Position numbers and translations under genes: made by a program. The notes beneath the pieces are model-generated. The model worked only from the letters and a program-made list of their open reading frames with translations, searched no databases and had not been told where the DNA came from. A stretch of DNA of 64,000 nucleotides from Lachnospiraceae bacterium. Lineage in GTDB: Bacteria > Bacillota > Clostridia > Lachnospirales > Lachnospiraceae. Shown here piece after piece: positions 1 through 8,365 of this stretch (positions are counted from its first letter, which is position 1; every line of letters starts with the position of its first letter). Location of the stretch: NCBI GenBank assembly GCA_910576125.1, contig CAJTHM010000003.1, forward strand, positions 248,001 through 312,000, given 5' to 3'.

Positions 1-718
1 TGCGGAAGTCCAGGGGCGACGGGAAGATTCGGCAACGGATTTCCTTCTGGCGGTAATCGGCATATTTAACAGAATACGGAACAAAGTAGCTGCTAGGTGT
101 CTTTCCTTCGGCTTGAAGAAAAGGCTTTTGAACCTGGCGCTTATTAACCGGCGGATGACAACCAAAGAATGGGAAAAGGTCATCCGTACCAGCCTGGGAA
201 TAGACATCCGCAAGGACTACTACCTGGGCGATTTTTATTTAGATCAGCTGGCAAAGTGGGTGAGTGAGAATGTGGACTTAATCACTTCCATACCGGAGAA
301 TACGCTGGATAAGATGAAGGATATTGTCCTGGATGGATTCAACCGCGGGCGCAGGACTACGGACATCGCAAAGGACATCCAGCTTGCATATGGCGTGAGC
401 AGGAAAAAGGCGCGGTTCATAGCAAGGGACCAGACGGCAAAACTCAACGGCCAGATTCAACGCGCCCAACAGATGGATGCAGGAATCACGGAGTATATCT
501 GGAGTGATTGTGGAGATGAACGTGTCCGCAGGAGCCACCGGAGGCTGAACGGCCAGAAGTTTTCCTGGGAAGGGGAAGGGCCGGAGACCGACAATGGGAG
601 GCACTGTCATCCCGGCCAGGATTTCAACTGCCGCTGCATAGGCAGGCCGGTATTCAACCGGAACACGCTGAACCTTCCGGTAAAGGAGGATGGCGGCATA
701 AAGGTAACAATCAAATGA
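1..718 (+). CDS. Phage MuF-like head morphogenesis protein (5' truncated)
   Basis: The reading frame is open from base 2 to the stop at 716-718, so the gene begins left of the window. A TTG at 113 exists but has no reason to be the start. The C-terminal part has the features of the Mu gpF / SPP1 gp7 minor head protein family: a W-S-D-C-G-D-E-R-V-R-x-S-H-R motif followed by a G-Q-K-F segment and a closing F-N-C-R-C motif. Proteins of this family sit inside the procapsid near the portal and help head assembly or DNA ejection. Its place directly before the protease, scaffold and capsid genes fits that role. The portal and terminase genes would be expected just upstream. Confidence 0.85.
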   Translation, partial: AEVQGRREDSATDFLLAVIGIFNRIRNKVAARCLSFGLKKRLLNLALINRRMTTKEWEKVIRTSLGIDIRKDYYLGDFYLDQLAKWVSENVDLITSIPENTLDKMKDIVLDGFNRGRRTTDIAKDIQLAYGVSRKKARFIARDQTAKLNGQIQRAQQMDAGITEYIWSDCGDERVRRSHRRLNGQKFSWEGEGPETDNGRHCHPGQDFNCRCIGRPVFNRNTLNLPVKEDGGIKVTIK

Positions 719-733
719 TAGGAGGTATCAGAG

Positions 734-991
734 ATGGAAAACGCTGTAAAAGCGATTTGCCAGGCTTTAATAGAGGAGGCTGGATTAGTTATCAGTCACA
801 CTGATAAAATCGCTGCTTTAGGCTCCAGCGACGCCAGAACAACAGCACAAGCGATTGACGGTATGCGCCTGGATGCAGTGGAACATATCCAGAATCTTAC
901 ACTGGAGCTTACAAGGCTAATCACTTCCGGAGAGGAGCCTGGAGAGGCAGAATCTGGAGGGGAGCCGGAAGGGGAGGGGGAGGCTGAATGA
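734..991 (+). CDS. Small phage head-region protein of unknown function
   Basis: An 85-residue protein preceded by AGGAGGT at about 720. The first 65 residues look helical, and the tail is an acidic Gly/Glu-rich stretch. Its stop overlaps the next start in an ATGA arrangement (988-991), so translation is probably coupled to the protease gene. I do not recognise a family. The position between the MuF gene and the protease suggests a head-assembly accessory role, but that is inference. Confidence 0.65.
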   Translation: MENAVKAICQALIEEAGLVISHTDKIAALGSSDARTTAQAIDGMRLDAVEHIQNLTLELTRLITSGEEPGEAESGGEPEGEGEAE

Positions 992-2424
992 CTGAACCGA
1001 AATTGAGGAAAGTGCGGCGCCTGGACACTATCCGGCTGGATAAGGACGATAGGACGTACTTCACAGAAGAAGGGTATCTGGTAGACCACCCGATTCTTAC
1101 ATCGTGTGGGATATTTGAATACACAAACCCCGATGGTAGTATTCGGAGGGAATTGCGACTGCCGGAGCATGTGTTCAACGGGAAATCGCTGGCTACATAC
1201 AAAGGCAAGCCCATTATCATCACCCACGAGGCAGGCATCGTGAGCAAAGATAATGTGGATAAGGAGCAGATTGGAACCATCCTCACAAATGGGTACCAGG
1301 ACAGAGAGGATGTCCGTGCCGAAATCATCATCCATAATACGGATGCCATGAAGGACAGCGGACTGAAAGAACTCTCCCTGGGGTACAACCTGGACCTGGT
1401 GGAGGAGCCGGGGACTTACAACGGCGAACCTTACGATGCAATCCAGACGAATATTGTCATAAACCACCTGGCACTTGTGGCATCGGCACGAGCCGGGGAG
1501 CAGGCCAGGCTCAACATTGACGGTTCGGACGAACCAGAACTTAAAGGAGGTAAATTGATGGCAAGAGAAACAAGAAGCCGCGCAGATGGCGGCGCAATGT
1601 CACCGGAGGAGCTTAAAAAGGCCATAGAAGCGTATAAGGAGCGCAAGGCCGGTAGAGCTGCCGCCGGGGGCGAGGAGAAACCGGCAGCTGATGAAGCCGG
1701 GGCAGCTATGGCAGAGGCAGAGGAACCCACCGAGGAGCCTGCAACCGAGGAGGAGAAAGCAGCAGACGGAGAAGGGTGTGAGGAGCCTGCATCGGAGGAG
1801 GGGAGTTCTCCTGCCGACATCGCGCAGATGGTGAAAGACCGGCGCGACCGCAGGGATGCAGAGGAAGACCCGAAGGATGTTGAAGGAGCTATGGGCGTCA
1901 TCGCACAGCAGGACGAGGACATTGACATGCTCCTGGCCTGCCTGGAGAAGATGATGGCCGATGCGGCAGTGGACAGCGCGGATAACGCAGACGGCGGAGC
2001 CGATGCTGCCGACCAGGCGGACAATGCCGACCAGGAGGATGGTTCCGATGACAAGAGCGGTTCCCTAAACGCGGATTCAGCGGATGAAATCTTCCGTCAG
2101 CGTTTGAGCATCTGCCGGATCGGTGACAAGCTCCGCATGGACGGCCTGGAGAATAAGAGCATCCTGGAGGGTAAAAAGGCTATCATCGCTAAAGTCCTTC
2201 CGGCCATGAGACTTGACGGAAAGAGCCGGGCCTATGTGGATGCCGCCTATGACATGGCTGTGAATGAGGTCAATAAGCGGAAGGATGTTTCCTTCCAGAA
2301 AAAGCAGATGGCCGGAAAACCGGCTCCTGCACAGGCAACCAGGGCAGACGGTAATCCTGCCGGTAAAAGCGCAGCGGCGCAGGCAAGACAGCGCATGATT
2401 GATAGAGAAGGAGGTAAGCAGTAA
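988..2424 (+). CDS. Phage prohead protease (DUF2213) fused to scaffold-like C-terminus
   Basis: A 478-residue protein. Residues 1 to about 190 match the DUF2213 type of phage protein, thought to be a prohead protease that cleaves scaffold and capsid proteins during maturation. Visible landmarks are the K-P-I-I-I-T-H motif and an E-L-S-L-G-Y segment, which carry the His and Ser typical of U9/U35-type phage proteases. Residues 190-478 are highly acidic, Ala/Glu/Asp-rich and low in complexity, then become helical, as expected of a scaffold. It is coupled to the upstream gene by ATGA and to the next by TAATG. An in-frame internal start with a strong ribosome site at 1558 probably makes the scaffold alone. 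Confidence 0.8.
   Translation: MTEPKLRKVRRLDTIRLDKDDRTYFTEEGYLVDHPILTSCGIFEYTNPDGSIRRELRLPEHVFNGKSLATYKGKPIIITHEAGIVSKDNVDKEQIGTILTNGYQDREDVRAEIIIHNTDAMKDSGLKELSLGYNLDLVEEPGTYNGEPYDAIQTNIVINHLALVASARAGEQARLNIDGSDEPELKGGKLMARETRSRADGGAMSPEELKKAIEAYKERKAGRAAAGGEEKPAADEAGAAMAEAEEPTEEPATEEEKAADGEGCEEPASEEGSSPADIAQMVKDRRDRRDAEEDPKDVEGAMGVIAQQDEDIDMLLACLEKMMADAAVDSADNADGGADAADQADNADQEDGSDDKSGSLNADSADEIFRQRLSICRIGDKLRMDGLENKSILEGKKAIIAKVLPAMRLDGKSRAYVDAAYDMAVNEVNKRKDVSFQKKQMAGKPAPAQATRADGNPAGKSAAAQARQRMIDREGGKQ
1558..2424 (+). CDS. Probable nested scaffold protein from internal in-frame start
   Basis: Inside the protease gene, the run TTAAAGGAGGTAAATTG lies directly before an in-frame ATG at 1558. 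It is as good a ribosome site as any in this operon. Starting there gives 288 residues that cover the acidic low-complexity region and the helical C-terminus but not the protease. Lambda C/Nu3 and several other phages make their scaffold in exactly this way, from a start nested in the protease gene. That this start is used here is inference. The match could instead be a coincidence of a Leu-Lys-Gly-Gly-Lys coding stretch. Confidence 0.55.
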   Translation: MARETRSRADGGAMSPEELKKAIEAYKERKAGRAAAGGEEKPAADEAGAAMAEAEEPTEEPATEEEKAADGEGCEEPASEEGSSPADIAQMVKDRRDRRDAEEDPKDVEGAMGVIAQQDEDIDMLLACLEKMMADAAVDSADNADGGADAADQADNADQEDGSDDKSGSLNADSADEIFRQRLSICRIGDKLRMDGLENKSILEGKKAIIAKVLPAMRLDGKSRAYVDAAYDMAVNEVNKRKDVSFQKKQMAGKPAPAQATRADGNPAGKSAAAQARQRMIDREGGKQ

Positions 2425-2924
2425 TGGCAGCACAGATGAATTACAGTTTCGATACTCCGAAGGGTGTCGCAGGCGGCAAAGTAGACCTTGCGTATGACGA
2501 GGTAGTGACGAGGCAGAATGAGGAGGCCGATGGCGTTCTCAAATTCGGTATGGCGGCAGCTGTGGGAACGTCCGCAGGCTCTACGGTCAAGGTTCCGGCA
2601 GCTGGCACCACAAAGGCGCAGATCGAGGGCGTTGTCCTCCATGCGGCGAACACGGAGCAGGACATGTCCGGGAAGGTCATTCTGAAAAAGGATGTATCGG
2701 TCGGCATCATGCGTAAAGGGCATGTATGGGGCAGGCTTGCGGCTGATGCGGTTCCCACCTATGCACAGACGGCCTATGTGGTGACTTCCGGGAAAGATGC
2801 CGGAGCCTTTACCCACCTGGAGACCCAGACCGGCGATGATGGGGCGGCGAACCTGGACATCGGGGCGAAGTTCGGCAACGTAAGCGATACTGATAATGGC
2901 ATTGCAGTCATTGAGTTAGGCTAA
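2424..2924 (+). CDS. Capsid cement/decoration protein (DUF2190-like)
   Basis: A 166-residue, beta-rich protein without Cys, whose ATG overlaps the stop of the protease gene (TAATG). It resembles the structural cement proteins (Gp24/DUF2190-like) that bind to the outside of the shell and stabilise it after expansion. The typical signs are an N-terminal segment that reads as a short disordered arm and a compact Gly/Val-rich body with K-G-H-V-W-G-R. Its position directly before the major capsid gene is the usual one. The family assignment rests on sequence feel and position rather than a diagnostic motif. Confidence 0.6.
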   Translation: MAAQMNYSFDTPKGVAGGKVDLAYDEVVTRQNEEADGVLKFGMAAAVGTSAGSTVKVPAAGTTKAQIEGVVLHAANTEQDMSGKVILKKDVSVGIMRKGHVWGRLAADAVPTYAQTAYVVTSGKDAGAFTHLETQTGDDGAANLDIGAKFGNVSDTDNGIAVIELG

Positions 2925-2944
2925 GAAAAGGAGGAGACTGAACA

Positions 2945-3994
2945 ATGAACGAAAACAAGAGGTACAATCCCGATATGCCGTCCGAAGGTTACGACCAGGC
3001 GGACTATGAGGCATTGAAGGCATCCAACATCATTCCTACCCTGGCAACCGTAAAGGGGATGCACTTTGACAGCGCGGAGGATGCGAGTATTTTCTTTGCA
3101 AGGGAGCTGGACTATGTAAAGTCCAAGGCCTATGACAAGATTTATCCGGAGTTTACCGCTCTGAACCATTTTCCGATCACCCATGAGGTTCCGGAAGGTG
3201 CGGAAACCATGACGTATTACAGCTATGAGAAGACCGGCTTTGCTGCTATCATCAGCAACTACGCTACCGACCTTCCCAGGGCTGATGTGAAGGGAGAGCC
3301 GACCACGGCATCCGTGAAGTCCATCGGTGACAGCTACGGTTACTCCATCCAGGAAATGAGGGCCAGCCGACATGCAGGAAAGAGCCTGGACACCAGAAAA
3401 GCAGATGCGGCGCGTTATGCTATCGACCGGACGGCCAACACCATCGCATTTGCCGGTGATAAAAAGCATAAGCTCATGGGTATGCTGTCCGCCGACAATA
3501 ACATCCCTCTGTACACGCTCTCTACCGTGGAAGTGGACGGGGTACAGCATACGGAGTTCAAGTACAAGAGCGCACAGCAGATTTTGGATGACATTAACGG
3601 CATGTTCGGCTATATGGCGAGGATTACCCAGGACGTAGAGAGAGCGGATACTCTGATGCTGCCCTCCGATGTCTACATCGACATTTCCACCAGGCAGATT
3701 CCGAATACCGGATTTACGGTGAAGAAATTCCTGCTGGAGAACGCGCCGTATTTGAAGGACATCATTCCCGCTCCGGAAATGTCCGGTAATAGTAAGTCCA
3801 CGAACCCTTACGGCAAGAATGTGATGATGCTCTACACCAACAGCGAGGAGAAGTTCTCCCTGGAGATTCCGATGGCGTTCTACCAGTACCCTCTCCAGAA
3901 CCGCAACCTGGAGGTAATCATCCCTTGCGAGGAGAGGATCGCTGGCATTGTTCTGTATTATCCGCTGTCCGCGCTTATTGCGGTCGGTGTCTAA
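2945..3994 (+). CDS. Major capsid protein (DUF2184 type)
   Basis: A 349-residue protein with an AGGAGG ribosome site 12 bases before ATG. It looks like the DUF2184 family of HK97-fold major capsid proteins. The signs are an N-terminal arm, a long E-loop-like region around residues 60-120 (T-Y-Y-S-Y-E-K-T-G), and a C-terminal segment rich in beta strands ending in P-L-S-A-L-I-A-V-G-V. Many copies form the icosahedral shell. It lies between the cement protein and the head-completion genes, as in other contractile-tailed phages of Firmicutes. Confidence 0.8.
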   Translation: MNENKRYNPDMPSEGYDQADYEALKASNIIPTLATVKGMHFDSAEDASIFFARELDYVKSKAYDKIYPEFTALNHFPITHEVPEGAETMTYYSYEKTGFAAIISNYATDLPRADVKGEPTTASVKSIGDSYGYSIQEMRASRHAGKSLDTRKADAARYAIDRTANTIAFAGDKKHKLMGMLSADNNIPLYTLSTVEVDGVQHTEFKYKSAQQILDDINGMFGYMARITQDVERADTLMLPSDVYIDISTRQIPNTGFTVKKFLLENAPYLKDIIPAPEMSGNSKSTNPYGKNVMMLYTNSEEKFSLEIPMAFYQYPLQNRNLEVIIPCEERIAGIVLYYPLSALIAVGV

Positions 3995-4010
3995 GGAAGG
4001 AGGAAAACAC

Positions 4011-4403
4011 ATGGCTATGAAGATGGAGAATATTTCCAATGGAAAGGTTATCGGCATCGGGGAGGTTACTATCCTCCCCGGAGAGGTAAAGGAGATTCCT
4101 GCAGCATACGAGGCCAGCCCCATCCTGGAGGTCTATAAAAAGATGGGGTTTGCCCGGATCACCGGCAAAGTGTCCGCGCCTGCGAAAACCCAGGAGGAGG
4201 TAGAGGCAGAGAAAAAGGCTGCGGCTGAAAAGGCTGCGGCAGATGCGGAGGAGCTGCGGAAAGCACGTCTGGCATCCCTGGAGGGAATCAGCGAGGAGGG
4301 CCTGGCATCCCTGGCAAATGAGCTTGGAATCAATCCGGCGGAGTGCAAGGACCAGGCCGATGTACTGAAAAAGGTCAAGGCGGCGCTGACAAAGAAAAAA
4401 TAG
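4011..4403 (+). CDS. Phage head-region protein with C-terminal helical domain
   Basis: The start is taken at ATG 4011, just after AAGGAAGGAGG; the open frame runs further up but overlaps the capsid gene. The protein has 130 residues: an N-terminal beta-like half (residues 1-60), a charged Glu/Lys/Ala coiled-coil stretch (60-90), and a C-terminal helical domain (about 95-130) that looks like the HeH/SAP-type small fold. Similar proteins often follow the capsid gene in Firmicutes phages. The function is not known; DNA or capsid binding is possible. Confidence 0.7.
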   Translation: MAMKMENISNGKVIGIGEVTILPGEVKEIPAAYEASPILEVYKKMGFARITGKVSAPAKTQEEVEAEKKAAAEKAAADAEELRKARLASLEGISEEGLASLANELGINPAECKDQADVLKKVKAALTKKK

Positions 4404-4421
4404 GAGGGAGGTACTGACGAT

Positions 4422-4850
4422 ATGGACGCACTCGATATTTTCCGTATTGTAGCGGCAGAGTTCGCGGACGTGCCGGATGATGATGTGGTAGACCCGGAGA
4501 CCGGAAAAAAGACCTATGGCGTCAAGACGTTCCTGGAGCTGTATTCCGATCAGATTTCAGAAAAGAGGTTTGGCAAAACATACCAGAAAGCCCTTGCATA
4601 TCTGACCGCCCACAAATTAAAGATGAATGGCTACGGGAACACGGAAAACGGAACCATCGGGGATTCCCTGCGAGTGAGCTCCTATTCGGAAGGAGAAACC
4701 TCTATCACCTATGCCACCGGGCAGCAGACGAATCTCCAGGTCGATGCGGAGTATGCACTCACCGTATACGGCCTGGAGTTCCTTACGCTCCGGAGAAATG
4801 CCATCATCCCGATTATCAGTGCAGGGGAGGCGAAAAGCTATGGGCGTTAG
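4422..4850 (+). CDS. Head-tail connector / adaptor protein (DUF4054-like)
   Basis: A 142-residue protein preceded by TAGGAGGGAGG. The N-terminal helix with F-R-I-V-A-A-E-F, the central A-L-A-Y-L-T-A-H motif and the C-terminal Y-G-L-E-F-L-T-L-R-R fit the DUF4054 group, which behaves as a head-completion or adaptor protein below the portal. The gene order capsid, small protein, DUF4054, then a gp10-like tail-completion protein supports this. It overlaps the next gene by 11 bases. Confidence 0.65.
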   Translation: MDALDIFRIVAAEFADVPDDDVVDPETGKKTYGVKTFLELYSDQISEKRFGKTYQKALAYLTAHKLKMNGYGNTENGTIGDSLRVSSYSEGETSITYATGQQTNLQVDAEYALTVYGLEFLTLRRNAIIPIISAGEAKSYGR

Positions 4851-5310
4851 GTTCAGAGACCGGCTCACTCCGGAGGGACAGCGTTTCTTCCGGGAGCTGG
4901 CGGAGCTTAAGGAACTGGAGGTTCGTGTCGGATTCCAGAGAGGAAAGTCCCAGGAAGAGGACGGGACGGACATGTGCGATGTGGCGGCTTTTAATGAGCT
5001 GGGGACGGACCACATACCGGCCAGGCCATTCATCAGACAGAGTGTGGATGACAACGAAAGCAAGATAAATTCATTCTTGAAAGAGGAGGTAAAGGATTTT
5101 GCACAGGGGAAATCTGCGGAGCAAATACTGAAAGAGATAGGAATCTTCCAGAAGGACCTCATGCAGGACAAAATCACTTCCGGGAGCTTTGCACCAAATG
5201 CGGAATCCACAATCAAGAAGAAAGGCAGCAGCAAGCCGCTGGTTGACACCGGGCGGATGCGGCAGTCTGTGAATTACGTCATCCAGAAGAAAGGAAGTGG
5301 TGATGATTGA
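4840..5310 (+). CDS. HK97 gp10-like neck / tail-completion protein
   Basis: The start chosen is ATG 4840, preceded by GGGGAGGCGAAAAGCT; the longer upstream frame would overlap the previous gene fully. The 156-residue protein has the features of the HK97 gp10 / minor tail family: an early V-R-V-G-F strand, a segment with A-A-F-N-E-L-G-T-D followed by I-P-A-R-P-F-I-R, and a closing V-D-T-G-R-M-R-Q-S-V region. Such proteins form the neck between head and tail. The stop overlaps the next start. Confidence 0.75.
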   Translation: MGVRFRDRLTPEGQRFFRELAELKELEVRVGFQRGKSQEEDGTDMCDVAAFNELGTDHIPARPFIRQSVDDNESKINSFLKEEVKDFAQGKSAEQILKEIGIFQKDLMQDKITSGSFAPNAESTIKKKGSSKPLVDTGRMRQSVNYVIQKKGSGDD

Positions 5311-5711
5311 AATTTCTGAAAAGGCCATACACGATAAGGCGGTATTCTGCGCCGGTTTATGTGCGGGGGTATTCTACTATACCCTATGAAGATATAACGC
5401 TCCCTATGGACGTACAGACATTAGAGGACGCGACTGTGACAACGCCGGACGGCACGGAATCAGTCCAGAGGCTAAAGGTTTTCTGCGATTATGAAATCAA
5501 GGTTGAGGATGAAGGGAAACAGCAGAAGTCGGACCGGCTCTGGTACCAGGGCAAGTGGTTTGACTGTAAATCCAGCAGGTTAAGTGAGAACACACCCCTA
5601 AGGCACTACACGGCCACTTTCGTCCAGTGCCTAAAGCAAGACCAGGGGCCGGGGCCTGGAGAGGAGGAAAAGGGAGAGGAGGAGACGGCGGATGAATCTG
5701 GTGGAAGTTAA
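5307..5711 (+). CDS. Phage neck/collar-region protein
   Basis: A 134-residue protein that starts at TTG 5307, overlapping the stop of the gp10-like gene (TTGA), with GGAAGTGGTGATG upstream. Residues 1-110 are beta-rich with a W-Y-Q-G-K-W-F-D-C-K turn typical of head-tail joining proteins. The last 25 residues are an acidic Gly/Glu tail. No clear family match. Position and size fit a stopper or collar component. The 3' end overlaps the next gene by 20 bases. Confidence 0.6.
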   Translation: MKFLKRPYTIRRYSAPVYVRGYSTIPYEDITLPMDVQTLEDATVTTPDGTESVQRLKVFCDYEIKVEDEGKQQKSDRLWYQGKWFDCKSSRLSENTPLRHYTATFVQCLKQDQGPGPGEEEKGEEETADESGGS

Positions 5712-6309
5712 GGAATCACTTTACGATGCCACAGCGCGGTTTTTCGCCGGGGCAGCTATCCTCTGGACAGAACAGATAAACACGAAGCCGCCAGTGCCGT
5801 ATGTCACCCTTAAAACCGGCGGCATCCGGAGGGATGCTTTCCCGATTATTGACGAGGAGGGGCGCAGCGTATACCAGTGTGGTACCACCCTGGAAGTGAA
5901 CCTATACACGAATGGAAAGCCGATGCCATCCGGGAAGAATCAGACTGGCAATTTCATTGATACCGCAACATCCGATTTATCAGAGTTCGCCATCTTTCTG
6001 GATTCAGAGAGGATGACGGACTTTTTCAGCAAGAGAGGCATGGGGATTCTTCTCATGCCCCCGGTGCGGAACCTTACCGGCTTGCAGAACAGCACACAGT
6101 ACCGGTACCGGGCGATGGCGGAGTTTACGGTTTCCTATGTCGAGGAGGCAGACGGACAGTATGGCATCAGCGGTATGCCGATGGTTCCGAACAGCTCCGG
6201 AGGCGGCACAAGCGATATGGCAGCTGCAACGACAGATGCCATAGAAAATGTAGAATTGATAGAAGAATCAGAAGGAGGTAAAGACAATGCAGAACAATCC
6301 ATTGGATGA
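5692..6309 (+). CDS. Phage neck terminator-like protein
   Basis: A 205-residue protein. The body (residues 1-155) resembles the neck-terminator / tail-terminator type (LIC_12616-like): an N-terminal helix, P-P-V-P-Y-V-T-L-K strand, and a long central strand pair ending in Y-R-Y-R-A-M-A-E-F-T-V-S-Y. The C-terminal 45 residues are a Gly/Ser/Ala/Glu tail without obvious fold. Terminators cap the tail tube and join it to the neck. The gene overlaps both neighbours (20 and 23 bases). The AGAAGGAGGT site of the sheath gene lies within its last codons. Confidence 0.65.
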   Translation: MNLVEVKESLYDATARFFAGAAILWTEQINTKPPVPYVTLKTGGIRRDAFPIIDEEGRSVYQCGTTLEVNLYTNGKPMPSGKNQTGNFIDTATSDLSEFAIFLDSERMTDFFSKRGMGILLMPPVRNLTGLQNSTQYRYRAMAEFTVSYVEEADGQYGISGMPMVPNSSGGGTSDMAAATTDAIENVELIEESEGGKDNAEQSIG

Positions 6310-7420
6310 CATTGTAAAATGTGACATTGAGATTGCAAATCCGGGATCAGATGACGCCACGTTTGACAGCATTTTGCTGGTGGTGCCTGCTCCGGAGGCG
6401 GAAGGCATCGCAAAGCTCACGAAGACCACGGCCATTTCAAAGGCCGATGAACTGCTCAACTACGGATACACCGTGGAGGATGGCGCATACCTGGCGGCAT
6501 CGGTGGCGTTTTCGCAGTCTCCATCACCGGGGGATGTATATGTGGCGGTGCGGAAATCAACCATTCCGGAAGTGGTGGAGGGAGAGGGCGAAACCACGGA
6601 GCCTGCACCGGTGTATGAGGACATCCGGGAGACGCTTGCCAGGGCAAACCGGGAGGCGTCTTTCTATGGCATCCATATTACGGATTTCAAAGACCCGGAT
6701 GATGTCCGCAATGTGGTGAGCTGGACAGAGACGCAGGAGAAGATTTTTGGGTTCGAGTACACGGACATTGACAGCTGCCCGATCAAGAATTTTTCCTATT
6801 ACCGGAGTTTCGGGAAGTTCTCCGGACTGGCGGACGGATACGAAAATGGGGAAAAGCCTGCGGAGAATGAGTACGCTGCGCTTGCTATTATGGCAAAGTG
6901 TTTCGGGTACCAGCCCGGCTCCGAGACCTGGAACCTTAAAGAGGAGGCAACCATCGTCCCCTCCCGGCTCACGTCCGACCAGAAAAAGACGCTGGAGGCA
7001 AACAATATGAATGTGAACCTCCGGTATGCAAGCTGCAACTGCAACATGGGTGGGAAGATGCTCTCTGGTGAGTGGATTGACGTCATCCGTTTCCGTGACT
7101 GGCTGAAAAACAGGATGCAGTTCCTTGTGTTCGGCGTTCTGAAAGCCAACACGAAGGTTCCGTTCGAGGACAGCGGCATCGGGGCAATCCAGGGGGCGAT
7201 GGAAAAAGCCCTTTCGGAAGGGCAGACGCATGGAGGAATCGCACAGACATCATTCGATGCTGACGATAACGAGATTCCAGGGTACGTTACTACCGTCCCC
7301 CTGGCAAGCGATCTGACGGAGGACCAGAGGAAATCGCGCAAGCTGCCTAACTGTAGATGGCGGGCGCGGCTTGCAGGCGCCATCCATCTGGTGGAAATTG
7401 GCGGCACGTTGAGATTCTAA
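6287..7420 (+). CDS. Tail sheath protein (DUF3383)
   Basis: A 377-residue protein with an AGAAGGAGGTAAAGACA site before ATG 6287. It fits the DUF3383 family of tail sheath proteins, with the early A-D-E-L-L-N-Y-G-Y motif followed by A-Y-L-A-A-S-V-A-F-S-Q and P-S-P-G-D-V-Y-V-A-V-R, and a C-terminal domain ending in A-I-H-L-V-E-I-G-G-T-L-R-F. The sheath surrounds the tube and contracts on infection. This gene, with the DUF3277 tube next to it, shows that the phage has a contractile tail. Confidence 0.85.
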   Translation: MQNNPLDDIVKCDIEIANPGSDDATFDSILLVVPAPEAEGIAKLTKTTAISKADELLNYGYTVEDGAYLAASVAFSQSPSPGDVYVAVRKSTIPEVVEGEGETTEPAPVYEDIRETLARANREASFYGIHITDFKDPDDVRNVVSWTETQEKIFGFEYTDIDSCPIKNFSYYRSFGKFSGLADGYENGEKPAENEYAALAIMAKCFGYQPGSETWNLKEEATIVPSRLTSDQKKTLEANNMNVNLRYASCNCNMGGKMLSGEWIDVIRFRDWLKNRMQFLVFGVLKANTKVPFEDSGIGAIQGAMEKALSEGQTHGGIAQTSFDADDNEIPGYVTTVPLASDLTEDQRKSRKLPNCRWRARLAGAIHLVEIGGTLRF

Positions 7421-7439
7421 GAGAGGAGGATGAAAAGCT

Positions 7440-7850
7440 ATGAGAGTAACAACCTACAATCCCAAAGAAGTGACCTGCGCCCTGGGGAATCACATTATGT
7501 CCGGATTCGCGGATGACAGTTTCATTACCGTGGAGCCTGCCGGTGATGGAACCAGCTATGTGAGCGGCGCGGACGGCGAGATTGCCAGGAGCATTGACCC
7601 GTCCAAAATCTACACTGTAAAAATCGCTCTGCTGCAGGCGTCCAGAAGCAATTCCTTCCTGGAGAAGAAATACCGGCAGGACCAGAAGAACGGCCAGGGA
7701 ACATTCTCTGTGAATATCGCAGACATCCTGGGGGCGGAGAAGTTCGTGGGAGCTATCGCCTGGGTGACAAAACCGGCATCGTGGGTTCGCGGAAAGACGC
7801 AGCAGAACCGGGAATGGGAGATTGTGGTGGCAGAGGGAGAATTCAAATAA
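7440..7850 (+). CDS. Tail tube protein (DUF3277)
   Basis: A 136-residue protein 19 bases after the sheath gene, with an AGAGGAGGATGAAAAGCT site. It matches the DUF3277 tail-tube group in size and order: N-terminal Y-N-P-K-E-V, a central S-G-A-D-G-E-I-A-R-S segment, and a C-terminal half with F-S-V-N-I-A-D. Hexamers stack into the rigid inner tube through which DNA passes. The sheath-tube-chaperone-tape order is the standard one. Confidence 0.8.
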   Translation: MRVTTYNPKEVTCALGNHIMSGFADDSFITVEPAGDGTSYVSGADGEIARSIDPSKIYTVKIALLQASRSNSFLEKKYRQDQKNGQGTFSVNIADILGAEKFVGAIAWVTKPASWVRGKTQQNREWEIVVAEGEFK

Positions 7851-7870
7851 GAGTATAGGAGGATAAACAC

Positions 7871-8365
7871 ATGGCACTCAAACAGATGGAGCCGACAAAG
7901 GAGACGGTCGGCGGTTACAATTTTTATATCAAACCTTTTGCTGCTTTTAAGGCAGCGAACCTTACCGGGGAGCTGGCATCCGTGCTGGCTCCCCTTTTGG
8001 GAGCATTAGCACCCCTGGTATCAGATCAGAAAGAAGGGAGCCTCATGGACGTTGATGCGGCGCAGGCGGCGGAGGCGCTGTCCAACTGCACCAATATCTC
8101 CGGTGACAAGATGGAAAAGCTCATGCAGAAATTACTCCTGGGAGGGCATATCGTTGTGGAGCTGCCGGACGAGGAGGGTGAGTTTAAGCCGGAGCGTCTG
8201 GACATGGACATTGCAAATGAGATTTTCTGCGGGGAAGTCCAGGATATGTTCATCCTTTGTTTCCATGTAATCAAACTGAATTTCAACGGTTTTTTCAAGA
8301 AAATCGCCGGCCTATCTGGGAAAGCAGGATTGGCGATTCCGAAGAAGCCGCGCAAGGTTATCTGA
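7871..8365 (+). CDS. Tail assembly chaperone, short form
   Basis: A 164-residue protein between the tube and tape measure genes, the standard place for the phage G/GT-type tail assembly chaperone. It contains a mostly helical body after an N-terminal beta segment (G-Y-N-F-Y-I-K-P-F). Its last 23 codons overlap an open frame in -1 that continues to 8565, and the heptamer T-TTT-TTC at 8290-8296 sits in the correct phase inside the overlap. The short form would come from normal termination at 8363-8365; the long form from slippage. Chaperones of this kind coat the tape measure during tail assembly. Confidence 0.75.
   Translation: MALKQMEPTKETVGGYNFYIKPFAAFKAANLTGELASVLAPLLGALAPLVSDQKEGSLMDVDAAQAAEALSNCTNISGDKMEKLMQKLLLGGHIVVELPDEEGEFKPERLDMDIANEIFCGEVQDMFILCFHVIKLNFNGFFKKIAGLSGKAGLAIPKKPRKVI
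8290..8296 (+). other. Probable -1 ribosomal frameshift site (TTTTTTC)
   Basis: In the frame of the chaperone gene the codons read GGT TTT TTC, so the heptamer T TTT TTC fits the X-XXY-YYZ slippery pattern. A one-base backward slip moves ribosomes into the frame that is open to 8565. No clear downstream pseudoknot was found by eye, though a GCCGGCC palindrome begins about 10 bases after the site. Confidence 0.65.

Noticed and set aside
2921..4123. 400-residue minus-strand open frame
   Set aside because: Antisense of the major capsid gene, no family features.
8318..8324. Lambda-type slippery heptamer GGGAAAG in the chaperone overlap
   Set aside because: It is in the wrong phase (GGG AAA G instead of G GGA AAG), so it cannot give the -1 slip; TTTTTTC at 8290 is in phase.
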